Assembly: GCA_025358255.1 (NCBI GenBank)
Contig: JANYKC010000058.1
Location: 1 to 41,690 of the forward strand
Length of the DNA: 41,690 nucleotides
Direction: 5' to 3'
DNA from: Spirochaetaceae bacterium
GTDB taxonomy: Bacteria > Spirochaetota > Spirochaetia > Treponematales > Rectinemataceae
Position numbers and translations under genes: made by a program. The notes under the pieces are model-generated. The model saw nothing but the letters and a program-made list of their open reading frames with translations, had not been told where the DNA came from and searched no databases. Positions 15,823-23,396 of the stretch are shown here, piece after piece. The first letter of the stretch is position 1, and each line of letters begins with the position of its first letter.

Positions 15823-17091
15823 CTATCCCAGGGTGGCGGAGGGGTCGACGACCCGGCCCATGAAAAGGATGGCTCCCGAGCGGTTGTGCCTGATCAGGAA
15901 AATGAAGGGATGATCGGCGCGGAAGCCCTCGAGCATCGCCGTGACTCCGACGGTCACGGCGGTCGCTGCCGCGGCTTCCGTCCCTTCCTCGTCCACGAGC
16001 ACGAAGGATTTGTGGTACACGTCGCCTATCGAAAGCGGCGGGGAGGCCGCGATGCCCGTGAAGTCCGCGCTGTCAGTGAAGGCATCGGTCATGCCGAGCG
16101 ACTCGAGTTCGGGTCTCAACGCGAAAGAGGCGGCAAAACCGAAGCGGGGCAAGAGGATCTCGAGTCCATCCACTGCGGACATGGCGGCGACAAGGCGGTC
16201 GATGATGCCGCCTTGAAGGTCCGCTTCGAGCGCTGCCAATCCGGCTGGATCCTCAGGAAGGATGAGGAGCATGGATATGTCGCCGGTGGTATACGGCAAC
16301 TCGAGCGCCTTGGTTCCCCCGCTCGCCCCAAAGCGGAACTGGGCAGACTGGCGCATCATCGGCACTTCTATGCTGTCACCCCTTGCCCGGTTGAAGGGAG
16401 CCTGGCTGGTATCCGCGGCGGGAAATGTGCGGGCCCAGCTTCCCTTGAAGTAAAGGGCATTTGCCAGCACGAGCCTCGTGCCTGCGTCGATTGAACCCGG
16501 AGGCAGGAGATCGGGTATGCGGGCCTTCGTCTGGGTCGCTGTCCAATCGTTGATCGCGAGTCGGCTTGTCTCGGAGGCTCCCTGGAAATCGGTGGGATGG
16601 AGGAGGGCGCCGTATGAGGCAGAGAGGATGCTCGTGAAGGTTTCGAGGAGGGTGAAGCCGGATTGGACCCAAAGGCTGTTGGCCGTACTCAGCTCATAAC
16701 CTTCCCTGGATCCTGCGTTGCCGATATCCTCGACAAGTGCGCCGAAAGCCTCGTGGAAGCCCTCTTGGTCGGCACCGAAGTGGAGGGCCTTCGCCATCTG
16801 GTCCGCGGTGCTGCCCTTCGCTCCGGCCCAGGTCATGGCCAAGGCGCTTTCGATGGAGAAGGGCGCGAAAAAAAGGTTGCCGGAGTCCTTGGCGGCGAGG
16901 CGCACATAGAGATCAACCGCGAAGGCGTTGATCCCCGCCACCACGAGATCCTTGGCTGGGGAACCGGAATAGGACAGCGCACGGGAATCGATCTCGTCCA
17001 GGGTCGCCGCCTTTCCCGGCAGCTCGCCGCAGGCGGAAACCAGGAGGGCGGTCATCGCGGCCGCGAAAAAGATCCGTGCCGGCGAATTCAA
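15823..17091 (-). CDS. Serpin family protease inhibitor, lipoprotein
   Basis: 422 residues from a TTG at 17091 that overlaps the cytochrome stop codon (TTGA), implying translational reinitiation. The N-terminus is a signal peptide ending in lipobox LVSAC, so the protein should be lipid-anchored outside the cytoplasmic membrane. Serpin landmarks: NLFFAPFSIESALAMTWAGA (shutter/helix B), LVLANALYFKGSW, and the hinge EEGTEAAAAT followed by FRADHPFIFLIRHNRSGAILFMGR. The alanine-rich hinge indicates an inhibitory serpin. Counting from the hinge and the conserved HPF places P1-P1' at T-A (GVT/AM), a small residue suiting elastase- or subtilisin-like targets. The target is unknown; a host or self protease are both possible. 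Confidence 0.93.
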   Translation of the reverse strand: MNSPARIFFAAAMTALLVSACGELPGKAATLDEIDSRALSYSGSPAKDLVVAGINAFAVDLYVRLAAKDSGNLFFAPFSIESALAMTWAGAKGSTADQMAKALHFGADQEGFHEAFGALVEDIGNAGSREGYELSTANSLWVQSGFTLLETFTSILSASYGALLHPTDFQGASETSRLAINDWTATQTKARIPDLLPPGSIDAGTRLVLANALYFKGSWARTFPAADTSQAPFNRARGDSIEVPMMRQSAQFRFGASGGTKALELPYTTGDISMLLILPEDPAGLAALEADLQGGIIDRLVAAMSAVDGLEILLPRFGFAASFALRPELESLGMTDAFTDSADFTGIAASPPLSIGDVYHKSFVLVDEEGTEAAAATAVTVGVTAMLEGFRADHPFIFLIRHNRSGAILFMGRVVDPSATLG

Positions 17092-17729
17092 TTCTTGTGG
17101 CACTCCTTGCAATTCACAAGCTCTTCGGAGTGATGGCAGGAATAGCAGTATTTGACCGTGGCCTTGGGGATGGCCTCTCCCGCCTTGAAGGGAATCGCGT
17201 GCCCTGCATGGCATTGGCCGCAATCCACGATGGTCCTGGAGTCATGGGGCACATATAGGTGGGGATTGACGTGCTCGTCCCATTCAGTGACGAAAGCCTT
17301 TGTCCTTTCCACTATCTTCTCGAAGGGGCCGTGGCATTTGAGGCAATATGCCGCATCCTTGGCTTCCGAAGCGCCAAGGGTGGCGCCAGAGATGCTCTCT
17401 GGTTTTTCGGTTGCCGGTTTTTCCGCGCTGTCCGTGGCCGTGCCGGTCGCCGCGCTCGTGGCGTCCGTCTTTTCCCCTGCGGTCGGCTGTATTGACTGGA
17501 CGGGGACTTTGGCTGTCCCGCTTCTGGCTTTTGCGGCTGGCATCAGGTTGCCGGCGTTTGTGCTCCATGATATCGGGACGATCCGAAGGTCCCCGACCGC
17601 GTTCGGGGCCTGGTTACTCGAACTCCTGGCTTCGGAGGCGGAATTGGAGGTGCAGCCTAGCATGGCGGACAGGACCAGGCAGACTGCGGAAAAGAACCGG
17701 GCTTTCGCGGCCCGTGAATGAAGGTGCAT
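17088..17729 (-). CDS. Tetraheme c-type cytochrome, putative lipoprotein
   Basis: 213 residues. The N-terminal hydrophobic segment ends in SAMLGC, a lipobox, so the protein is probably a lipid-anchored periplasmic or surface cytochrome. A linker of about 95 low-complexity residues (Ala, Thr, Ser, Lys rich) leads to a compact C-terminal domain with four CXXCH haem sites: CLKCH, CGQCH, CYSCH and CKECH. Additional histidines (for example in WDEHVNPH and CHAGH) can serve as distal ligands. It resembles the small tetraheme domain that feeds electrons to flavocytochrome c fumarate reductases. The gene lies directly downstream of such a flavoprotein and overlaps the serpin start by 4 bp. Role as the flavoprotein's electron donor is inferred from context. 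Confidence 0.9.
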   Translation of the reverse strand: MHLHSRAAKARFFSAVCLVLSAMLGCTSNSASEARSSSNQAPNAVGDLRIVPISWSTNAGNLMPAAKARSGTAKVPVQSIQPTAGEKTDATSAATGTATDSAEKPATEKPESISGATLGASEAKDAAYCLKCHGPFEKIVERTKAFVTEWDEHVNPHLYVPHDSRTIVDCGQCHAGHAIPFKAGEAIPKATVKYCYSCHHSEELVNCKECHKN

Positions 17730-17753
17730 CGACGGCTCCAGGTTTTCAGGGTA

Positions 17754-17777
17754 GGGCGGCGCCGTGAGGCGCCGTCC
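17754..17777 (-). other. GC-rich hairpin between flavoprotein and cytochrome genes
   Basis: GGACGGCGCC, loop TCAC, GGCGCCGCCC read on the minus strand, with one mismatch. No U-tract follows, so it is more likely an mRNA-processing or stability element inside the operon than a terminator. Confidence 0.5.
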
Positions 17778-17837
17778 ATTCGGGAAAGCGGGCGGAAAGC
17801 CAAGGCACGATGGCTCCTGGCTCCCCGCCTTAGGAAA

Positions 17838-19691
17838 TCACTTCGCCGCTTCCGCGCCCGCGATGTAGCCTTGGGTCAAGCAGCGGGCAAGACCGTGCTG
17901 GCTGCAGCCGGCGGCGGACTCTCCGCCGCAATAGAGGCCGGGAATCACCTCGCCCTCGAGCGTCATGACCTGGCACTTCATGTTGATCCGGAGTCCCACA
18001 TAGGTATCATGCACCGTGATCGTCGCCCAGGCGGCGTAGAAAGGACCAGCCTCGATCTTGAACTGGGGCTTCGGCTTGCCGAAAGCCTCGTCCACTCCCG
18101 CTTCCACGGCCTTGTTGTATTCCGCGACCGTCGCTTCCAGGTTGGCTCCGGGCATCTTGACCTTGGAATAGGGGCAGGCCGCGATCTTGGCCGCGAGTTC
18201 GGCGAGGGTCGGAGCGCTGAAGAAATAGTCGGGATGGGTGGTGGTTCCGTCGATGACCCACTTCTCCCGCTTCACGGCCTCTGAATCGAAGATGGCCCAC
18301 TGGGGACCGGAGCCGAAATCGGGAGCGGTTGAACCCTCGTTCATGGCCAAGGCGGCGTCCGGATAGTTCATGGGGGCGAACTTGACGTTCTGGGCGTTGC
18401 GCCAGTTGCCATGCACGTACGGCTTGATCGAGCCTTCGGTCGTGCCGTTCGGGTAGCCGTCCTCCATCTCGTTGTAGAAGCGCTTGCCCATCTGGTTGAC
18501 GATGATGGCGTCCTGCCAGGTGCGGATGTTGATGCCGGAGGCCTTGACCTTCGGGAAGAGCGGGGAATCCTTGGTCCAGCCCACATAGTTGGTACGGGTG
18601 CCGATGATGGGGCGCTTGCGCAGGGAGCCGTTGCGGTCCATCGTCTGGTTGGCGGAACCCCAGAGGGTGGCGCCGATCGCCATTGCGGCCAACTCTCCAC
18701 TCGCGTCCTGCGGCGAATACTCGTCGCCTGCCAACGGCATTTCCTCGGTGAGGCGGCCATCGCTCATCCTCCGGAAGTTGACGTTCCCCGTGCTTCCGCC
18801 GGTGCCTATGATGATGGATTTCTTGGCGCGGACTGTCACGGTCGGGCTGGCCATGGCAAGGTTGCCGTCGGAGCGGAAGCTCTTCAAGGGTACCGTGGTT
18901 CCCGGGAGGATGGTCGGGGTGTAATGGGCCTTGACTCCGAGCACACGGCCGGCATCCGGCTTCTCGCGGTAGATGGCATCCATGTGGTAGTTGAGGAGGA
19001 ACTTCACGCCGGCTTTCCTGGCGCTGTCCTCGAGGGCGCGCATGAGGCTCGTGCCGCCGGCGCCGGCGGGGCTTTCGAGGCTCTGGCCCTTGGTCCAGAC
19101 GGTGTGGTGCTCGCGCTTGGCGGAGACGCCGACGGCGTGGCCACCAGAATTGTCGGGGGCCTTGTCCACGAAGGGAACGCCGTGGGCCAGGAGGAATTCG
19201 AAGGTCTGGGCCTCGTTGTCCGCGAGGGCGCGCTGGACCCCACGGTCATTGTAGCGGTATTCAGGCATGCCGCTCACCTCGACGACCGACCAGTCGGTGA
19301 GGTCGCGGAAGAGGGTTTCGGCCGAGTCCTCGATGCCGTATTTCTTCTGGTAGCTTGTTCCGCCGCCCAAGGGAACGTTTCCGCCGGAAATGATGGCGTG
19401 CCCGCCGATGTCATAGTTGGTGTCCATCACGAGGACCGAAGCGCCACCTTCCGCCGCCCTGATGGCGGCGGCCAGCCCAACGGCTCCAGCCCCCAGGACG
19501 ACGACGTCGGCGGTGACGTCCCAAGTCGTCGGGATCGGTCCGGCCTTGGCCGACGCGGCTGTCGCTGTCGAGGAAGGAGTCTGGGCGGCAAGCTGGGGGG
19601 CGAGGGCGGTGCCAGCCACCGCCGCAGCTCCGGCTCCCATCAGCTTTATAAAGGTCTGTCGGCTCATCTCCGGTTTCTTTTTTTCGGCCAT
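17838..19691 (-). CDS. Exported FAD-dependent oxidoreductase (fumarate reductase flavoprotein family)
   Basis: 617 residues from ATG 19691, with CAGGAG 8 nt upstream. The N-terminus (MAEKKKPEMSRQTFIKLMGA, then an alanine-rich hydrophobic stretch ending LAAQ) is a Tat-like signal in which the second arginine is glutamine. The FAD-binding motif VVVLGAGAVGLAAAIRAAEG follows, and the C-terminal segment LYCGGESAAGCSQHGLARCL contacts FAD. The fold is that of fumarate/urocanate reductase-like flavoproteins and 3-oxosteroid dehydrogenases. There is no FMN-binding or haem domain; the downstream tetraheme cytochrome probably supplies electrons. The usual C-terminal GNALSD-type block is replaced, so the substrate need not be fumarate. 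It heads a four-gene minus-strand operon and has its own promoter. Confidence 0.88.
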   Translation of the reverse strand: MAEKKKPEMSRQTFIKLMGAGAAAVAGTALAPQLAAQTPSSTATAASAKAGPIPTTWDVTADVVVLGAGAVGLAAAIRAAEGGASVLVMDTNYDIGGHAIISGGNVPLGGGTSYQKKYGIEDSAETLFRDLTDWSVVEVSGMPEYRYNDRGVQRALADNEAQTFEFLLAHGVPFVDKAPDNSGGHAVGVSAKREHHTVWTKGQSLESPAGAGGTSLMRALEDSARKAGVKFLLNYHMDAIYREKPDAGRVLGVKAHYTPTILPGTTVPLKSFRSDGNLAMASPTVTVRAKKSIIIGTGGSTGNVNFRRMSDGRLTEEMPLAGDEYSPQDASGELAAMAIGATLWGSANQTMDRNGSLRKRPIIGTRTNYVGWTKDSPLFPKVKASGINIRTWQDAIIVNQMGKRFYNEMEDGYPNGTTEGSIKPYVHGNWRNAQNVKFAPMNYPDAALAMNEGSTAPDFGSGPQWAIFDSEAVKREKWVIDGTTTHPDYFFSAPTLAELAAKIAACPYSKVKMPGANLEATVAEYNKAVEAGVDEAFGKPKPQFKIEAGPFYAAWATITVHDTYVGLRINMKCQVMTLEGEVIPGLYCGGESAAGCSQHGLARCLTQGYIAGAEAAK

Positions 19692-19777
19692 GCTTCGCTC
19701 CTGGACTTGGATATCCACGGGACATGAATCCCTTGGGCACGCTTTTCAGCCTCACTGGCATCGTTTGCGTCACGTAA

Positions 19778-19806
19778 AAGCTAGCCTCTGGTTTCGATCG
19801 TGTCAA
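19778..19806 (-). promoter_or_regulatory. Promoter of the flavoprotein-cytochrome-serpin operon
   Basis: On the minus strand TTGACA (19806-19801), a 17-bp spacer and TAGCTT (19783-19778). The -35 is perfect, the -10 weak. The site lies about 90 bp before the start codon at 19691. Confidence 0.5.
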
Positions 19807-19839
19807 TGTTTATCTATAAAATCGCTATGATAATAATTA

Positions 19840-20773
19840 TTAACATAATGGTCGGCTGCCTTCGGTATAGGCGCCCGCGAATTCCATGGCGAAGACAGTC
19901 CTGTAGCCTGGATGCTCTCCTGCCGCGATGCCCACTGCGAGGAAGTCCGCGTTGAAGATGTTCTTCCGGTGCCCCCTTGAGGCGGCACCGTCATCCACGA
20001 TGAGCCGGAAAACGAATTCCTCGTCGGTCTCCCCTCCGTAGGCGATGTTCTCGCCCATCGTACCCTGCCATTTGCCGTAGCGGGCAAGGCGGTCCGCGGG
20101 ACTCGAGCCGTCGCTGCCCGTATGCCTGGTCGCCCCGCTCCTCCCGTTTATCTGGGACCGATATGCCTTCAGTTTGGCGATGTAGGCGCCAGGGTCTTGC
20201 CTCGCGAGATTGAACTCCGCCAGGACCTGGCGCTCAATCGATGAAAGAACAGGATTCGATGCGAGGGCATTCCCGCCTGCGGCAGCTGCGGTTCCGACGG
20301 CACTTCCATCGCAGGTTGGACCTTGCAGGGGAGCCAGCGCAGCCCGGATCCCGGCAAGGGACTTCCCATCAAGGCTTCCGATCCTGGCCGCATGGAGCCT
20401 GCCGCCAGGAAGCACGATTATCCATGTCGGCGGCGAAAAAATGCCGAGCGCGCGTCGGCTTGGGCATCCGTCGAGATGACCATGAAGCCCATTCCTTCCG
20501 GGATGTCGGTGAGGGCGGAAAGCGACTCGGGCGGCCTGCCCGAGCACAGGAAGACAAGCGCGGTTTTTTTTCGAACCAGGCTTCGGAAACCATGTTCCCC
20601 GCCAGGCTCATCAGGGTGAAACTCGCAATGGGCGTATCGCCGAGCCTCGCGAATCCGCCTTCCTCGAGGATTTTCTCGAGGCTCGATTCCGCCATCGCCA
20701 GCTGCGCGAGGGCGGCAAAAAACAAGGGCAAGGGCGGACCACAACCTGGGGCGATGGTGGTCAAACATGGCAT
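19840..20773 (-). pseudogene. Redoxin (TlpA-like)-CAP domain fusion protein, interrupted by two apparent frameshifts
   Basis: Three minus-strand frames join into one protein of about 310 residues. First: ATG 20773, a signal peptide ending AQLAMAES and ARLGDTPIASFTLMSLAGNM, up to the A8 run at 20565-20572. Second: TALVFLCSGRPPESLSAL and GFMVISTDAQADARS, up to a T6 run near 20440. Third: FSPPTWIIVLPGGRLHAARI, a linker, and a CAP/SCP domain (VLAEFNLARQDPGAYI, GENIAYG, SRGHRKNIF, FAMEFAGAY) ending at TAA 19840. The first two segments read as a thioredoxin/redoxin fold without the CXXC pair. Each transition needs one extra base in a homopolymer, so sequencing undercalls or real decay are both possible. 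Bacterial CAP proteins are secreted and of mostly unknown function. Confidence 0.75.
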
Positions 20774-20841
20774 CCCCTTTTGGCGCTTTCATGAAGATGG
20801 CCGTTTTGAGCGATCAAGGAACCGGTGCCAGAGGGCAATGG

Positions 20842-22749
20842 TCAGGGCAAGGAATTGAGCGCGTTTTCCACGATGGCCTGGGTAAGGATTTCCGGAAGGA
20901 CCCGGGCAGGTTTGCCGGCTTGCCCATAAAGGAGGTAGAAAGGGACGCCTGCCCTGCCGTTTTCGGCCAGGAACTTCTCGATATCGGGGTTCGGGGCTGT
21001 CCAGTCGGCCAGGAGCCGGACAACTCCCGCTTTTCGGAAGCTCGCTTTCACGCCTTCCCTGTCCAGGACGGCGCTTTCATTGACCTTGCAGCTAAGGCAC
21101 CACTCGGCCGTAAAGGCGATGAAGACCGGTTTTCCTTCGGCCCTGAGCTGGGCGAATCGAGCCGGTGTCCATGCTTCCCAGTCATCGGCGGCCTTTGCAA
21201 GGCTGCCCTCTTGCTCCTTGGATGATCCTCCGTTCCCGGCTCCGGCAAGTTCTGCCTTTTCGCCTCCTCCGCCCCGCGGCGGAATTGCCCCGAAGGCAGC
21301 TCCACCCAGGATGAATGCCCCGGCCGCGATGACCGCGAGGCCTCGCCATTTCCGGGGAGCGGCGATATGTCCCCAGCGCCCGAGTATCCAGGCGCCGATG
21401 GCGCAGGCCAGAAGTCCGGCATAGAGGCGCGACACGGCATCCCCGCCCGAGAGTCGACCAAGGATGTGGGCGAGCCAAAGCGCGGTCGCCGCCATGGGGA
21501 AGCCCATCGCGATGCGCAGGGATTCCATCCAGCGTCCGGGCGGAGGCAGTCGCGTGAAAAGGGCTGGCTTGGCCGAGAGGAGGACAAAGGGAAGGGCCAT
21601 GCCAAGGCCGAGGGACGCGAAGACCGCGAGGGTCACCGGCGCAGATTGGGCAAGCGCCCAGCCAAGGGCGGCTCCCATGAAAGGTGCCGTGCAAGGAGTG
21701 GCGGCGAAGGTCGCCAGGAAGCCTTCGGCGAAGGAAGCAAGGCGGCCGCCCCCCTTGGAGCCCTTTGCCGAAGCGCTGCCGGCCAAGCCTGCTATCCTGA
21801 AACCGACATCGAAAAGGCCGAATAGATTGAGCGCTACCATGAAGAACAGCGCGGCGGTCAGTGCGATGACGGACGGATTGCGGAATTGGAAGCCCCAGCC
21901 GACGGACTGCCCTCCGGCCTTCATGATGATGATGACGATGGCCAAGCCTTCGAACGCGCCAATGATGCCGGCGCCGTAGGCAAGGCCTTGGGCGAGCCCT
22001 TCTTTCCCGCTCTCTCCTGCCCTCCGCATGAGGCCAGTGATCTTGAGCGAGAGGACTGGGAGCACGCAGGGCATGAGATTGAGGATGATGCCCCCGAGGA
22101 AAGCCAGGAAAAGCGCGAGGACAAGGCCCTTGCCCGAAGAAGGGCTGGCCGTATCCATTGTCTCCGGGATGCCTGCCGCTGCGCGGGCCGCAGGGAAAAG
22201 GCCTTTGTCGCCGGCATTCGCGGACAGGCCAGTTTGCCTCTCCCCGGCTCCCTTGCCATCGTAGGCTAGGAGCGACAGCTCGAGCTTCGCCTTGCCAGGT
22301 ATGCAGCTTTCCTTGCAGGCGAGCCAGGTTGCGCCAGCATGGAGGGTGAACCTGGGATCGTGCCCAAGGCTTTTAGGGGGGCGGATCCGGGTAAGGATGA
22401 CAACCTGCCCTTCCATGCCGAAACTCACGATGCCGTCGCTTTCATAGCGTTTGGTTGCAGGGAAAACAGGGGCCTCGGCCTCGAATCCGGACGGGAGTTC
22501 CCATTCGAGTTGTGTGGGAAGCCCCGTATCCCCCGGTTCCCTTCCATAAATATGCCAGCCTGGCTCCACGTCGAGGACGAGGGCGATCCAGAAAGGCTCG
22601 GCCGCTTTGATCGTGTCGCTTTCGGCGACGAGCCTGGCTCCGACCGGCGCGGCAAGCGCGGATGCGGCTATCGCGGTCGCGACCGTGAGGAAGGACAGGG
22701 CGGCGAGACGCTTGAGTCCCGGTTTCCAGGCCATCAAAAGACAATCCAT
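20842..22749 (-). CDS. dsbD: Thiol:disulfide interchange protein DsbD
   Basis: 635 residues with the three DsbD parts. After a signal peptide comes the periplasmic alpha domain (about 35-175) with its cysteine pair in WLACKESCIPGKAKL. The eight-helix membrane core (about 210-500) carries the redox cysteines in LMPCVLPVLSLK and ATPCTAPFMG. The C-terminal thioredoxin-like gamma domain has EWCLSCKVNE. DsbD passes electrons from cytosolic thioredoxin to periplasmic acceptors, including proteins for cytochrome c haem attachment and thiol oxidases. Either ATG 22749 or ATG 22734 could be the start. It is divergent from a TlpA-like gene, a natural electron acceptor, and lies just upstream of the redoxin-CAP gene in the same direction. 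Confidence 0.95.
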   Translation of the reverse strand: MDCLLMAWKPGLKRLAALSFLTVATAIAASALAAPVGARLVAESDTIKAAEPFWIALVLDVEPGWHIYGREPGDTGLPTQLEWELPSGFEAEAPVFPATKRYESDGIVSFGMEGQVVILTRIRPPKSLGHDPRFTLHAGATWLACKESCIPGKAKLELSLLAYDGKGAGERQTGLSANAGDKGLFPAARAAAGIPETMDTASPSSGKGLVLALFLAFLGGIILNLMPCVLPVLSLKITGLMRRAGESGKEGLAQGLAYGAGIIGAFEGLAIVIIIMKAGGQSVGWGFQFRNPSVIALTAALFFMVALNLFGLFDVGFRIAGLAGSASAKGSKGGGRLASFAEGFLATFAATPCTAPFMGAALGWALAQSAPVTLAVFASLGLGMALPFVLLSAKPALFTRLPPPGRWMESLRIAMGFPMAATALWLAHILGRLSGGDAVSRLYAGLLACAIGAWILGRWGHIAAPRKWRGLAVIAAGAFILGGAAFGAIPPRGGGGEKAELAGAGNGGSSKEQEGSLAKAADDWEAWTPARFAQLRAEGKPVFIAFTAEWCLSCKVNESAVLDREGVKASFRKAGVVRLLADWTAPNPDIEKFLAENGRAGVPFYLLYGQAGKPARVLPEILTQAIVENALNSLP

Positions 22750-22783
22750 GGCTATGAGCCTACCCTGTCCGGTGGAATCGGTC

Positions 22784-22789
22784 TATAAT
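22784..22789 (+). promoter_or_regulatory. -10 box of the TlpA-like gene
   Basis: A perfect TATAAT at 22784-22789 lies 46 bp before the start at 22835, in the 85-bp gap shared with divergent dsbD. I see no good -35 hexamer at the right spacing. Confidence 0.45.
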
Positions 22790-22834
22790 CAAAACACCTA
22801 GGATGGAAGTACAGGCTTGCTGCTGGAGATGATG

Positions 22835-23368
22835 ATGAAGGTTCGGCGGTTCCTCTTTGCCTTGCTGAGCCTTGCCAGCCTCGGAGGCTTTCCGGCCGCG
22901 GCCGCGGACGGCTTGGGCCAATGGGCTGTCGATTTCGAGGCCAGCACCATCGATGGGAAAGCGACGATCGACTTGAGCGCGTCCTTCAAGGGCAAGCTTA
23001 TCCTGATGGACTTCTGGGCCACGTGGTGCGCGCCCTGCATGGAGGAGGTACCCGGCCTTGTCGCGGCCTGGAAGAAATACGGATCAGGCAAGCTGGCCTT
23101 CCTCGGCATTACCCTCGATACCCCGACCGACCTGAAGACCGCGCTGGAAACCATGAAAAAGCAGGGCATGACCTGGCCCCAGGTCTTCGATGACGACTCC
23201 GATGTCGACGGCAAGGGAACCACCATTTCCGCCGCCTACAAGGTGGAAGGCATCCCTTTCCCCTTCCTAATCGACGGCGATACCGGAAAGATCGTCGCCC
23301 GTGACAGCGAGCTCCGCGGAGCCCAGCTCGCCAAGACCCTCGAAGCCGCGCTCAAGGCGAAAAAATAA
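22835..23368 (+). CDS. TlpA/ResA-like thiol-disulfide oxidoreductase
   Basis: 177 residues from ATG 22835; GGAG ends 6 nt before it, which favours the third of three consecutive ATGs. A signal peptide (MKVRRFLFALLSLASLGGF, then PAAAADG) precedes a thioredoxin-fold domain with active site WATWCAPCMEEVPG and the cis-proline region KVEGIPFPFLIDGDTGK. Such exported thioredoxins reduce periplasmic disulfides, for example apocytochrome c cysteines, with electrons from DsbD. Location next to divergent dsbD and near a tetraheme cytochrome gene supports this. The predicted cysteine pair is intact. Confidence 0.92.
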   Translation: MKVRRFLFALLSLASLGGFPAAAADGLGQWAVDFEASTIDGKATIDLSASFKGKLILMDFWATWCAPCMEEVPGLVAAWKKYGSGKLAFLGITLDTPTDLKTALETMKKQGMTWPQVFDDDSDVDGKGTTISAAYKVEGIPFPFLIDGDTGKIVARDSELRGAQLAKTLEAALKAKK

Positions 23369-23396
23369 GGCGCCGACGCGGACAAGCGCCCAGGGT

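Noticed and set aside
17754..17777. Transcription terminator between flavoprotein and cytochrome
   Set aside because: The stem is good, but no U-tract follows in the direction of transcription, and the downstream genes look like the same operon.
20241..20858. 205-codon plus-strand frame across the redoxin-CAP gene
   Set aside because: The translation has no domain, and the minus strand carries convincing CAP and redoxin motifs across the same interval.
23369..23396. Terminator between the TlpA-like gene and the C11 protease gene
   Set aside because: Only a short GGCGC/GCGCC pairing with a 12-nt loop and no T-run on either strand.
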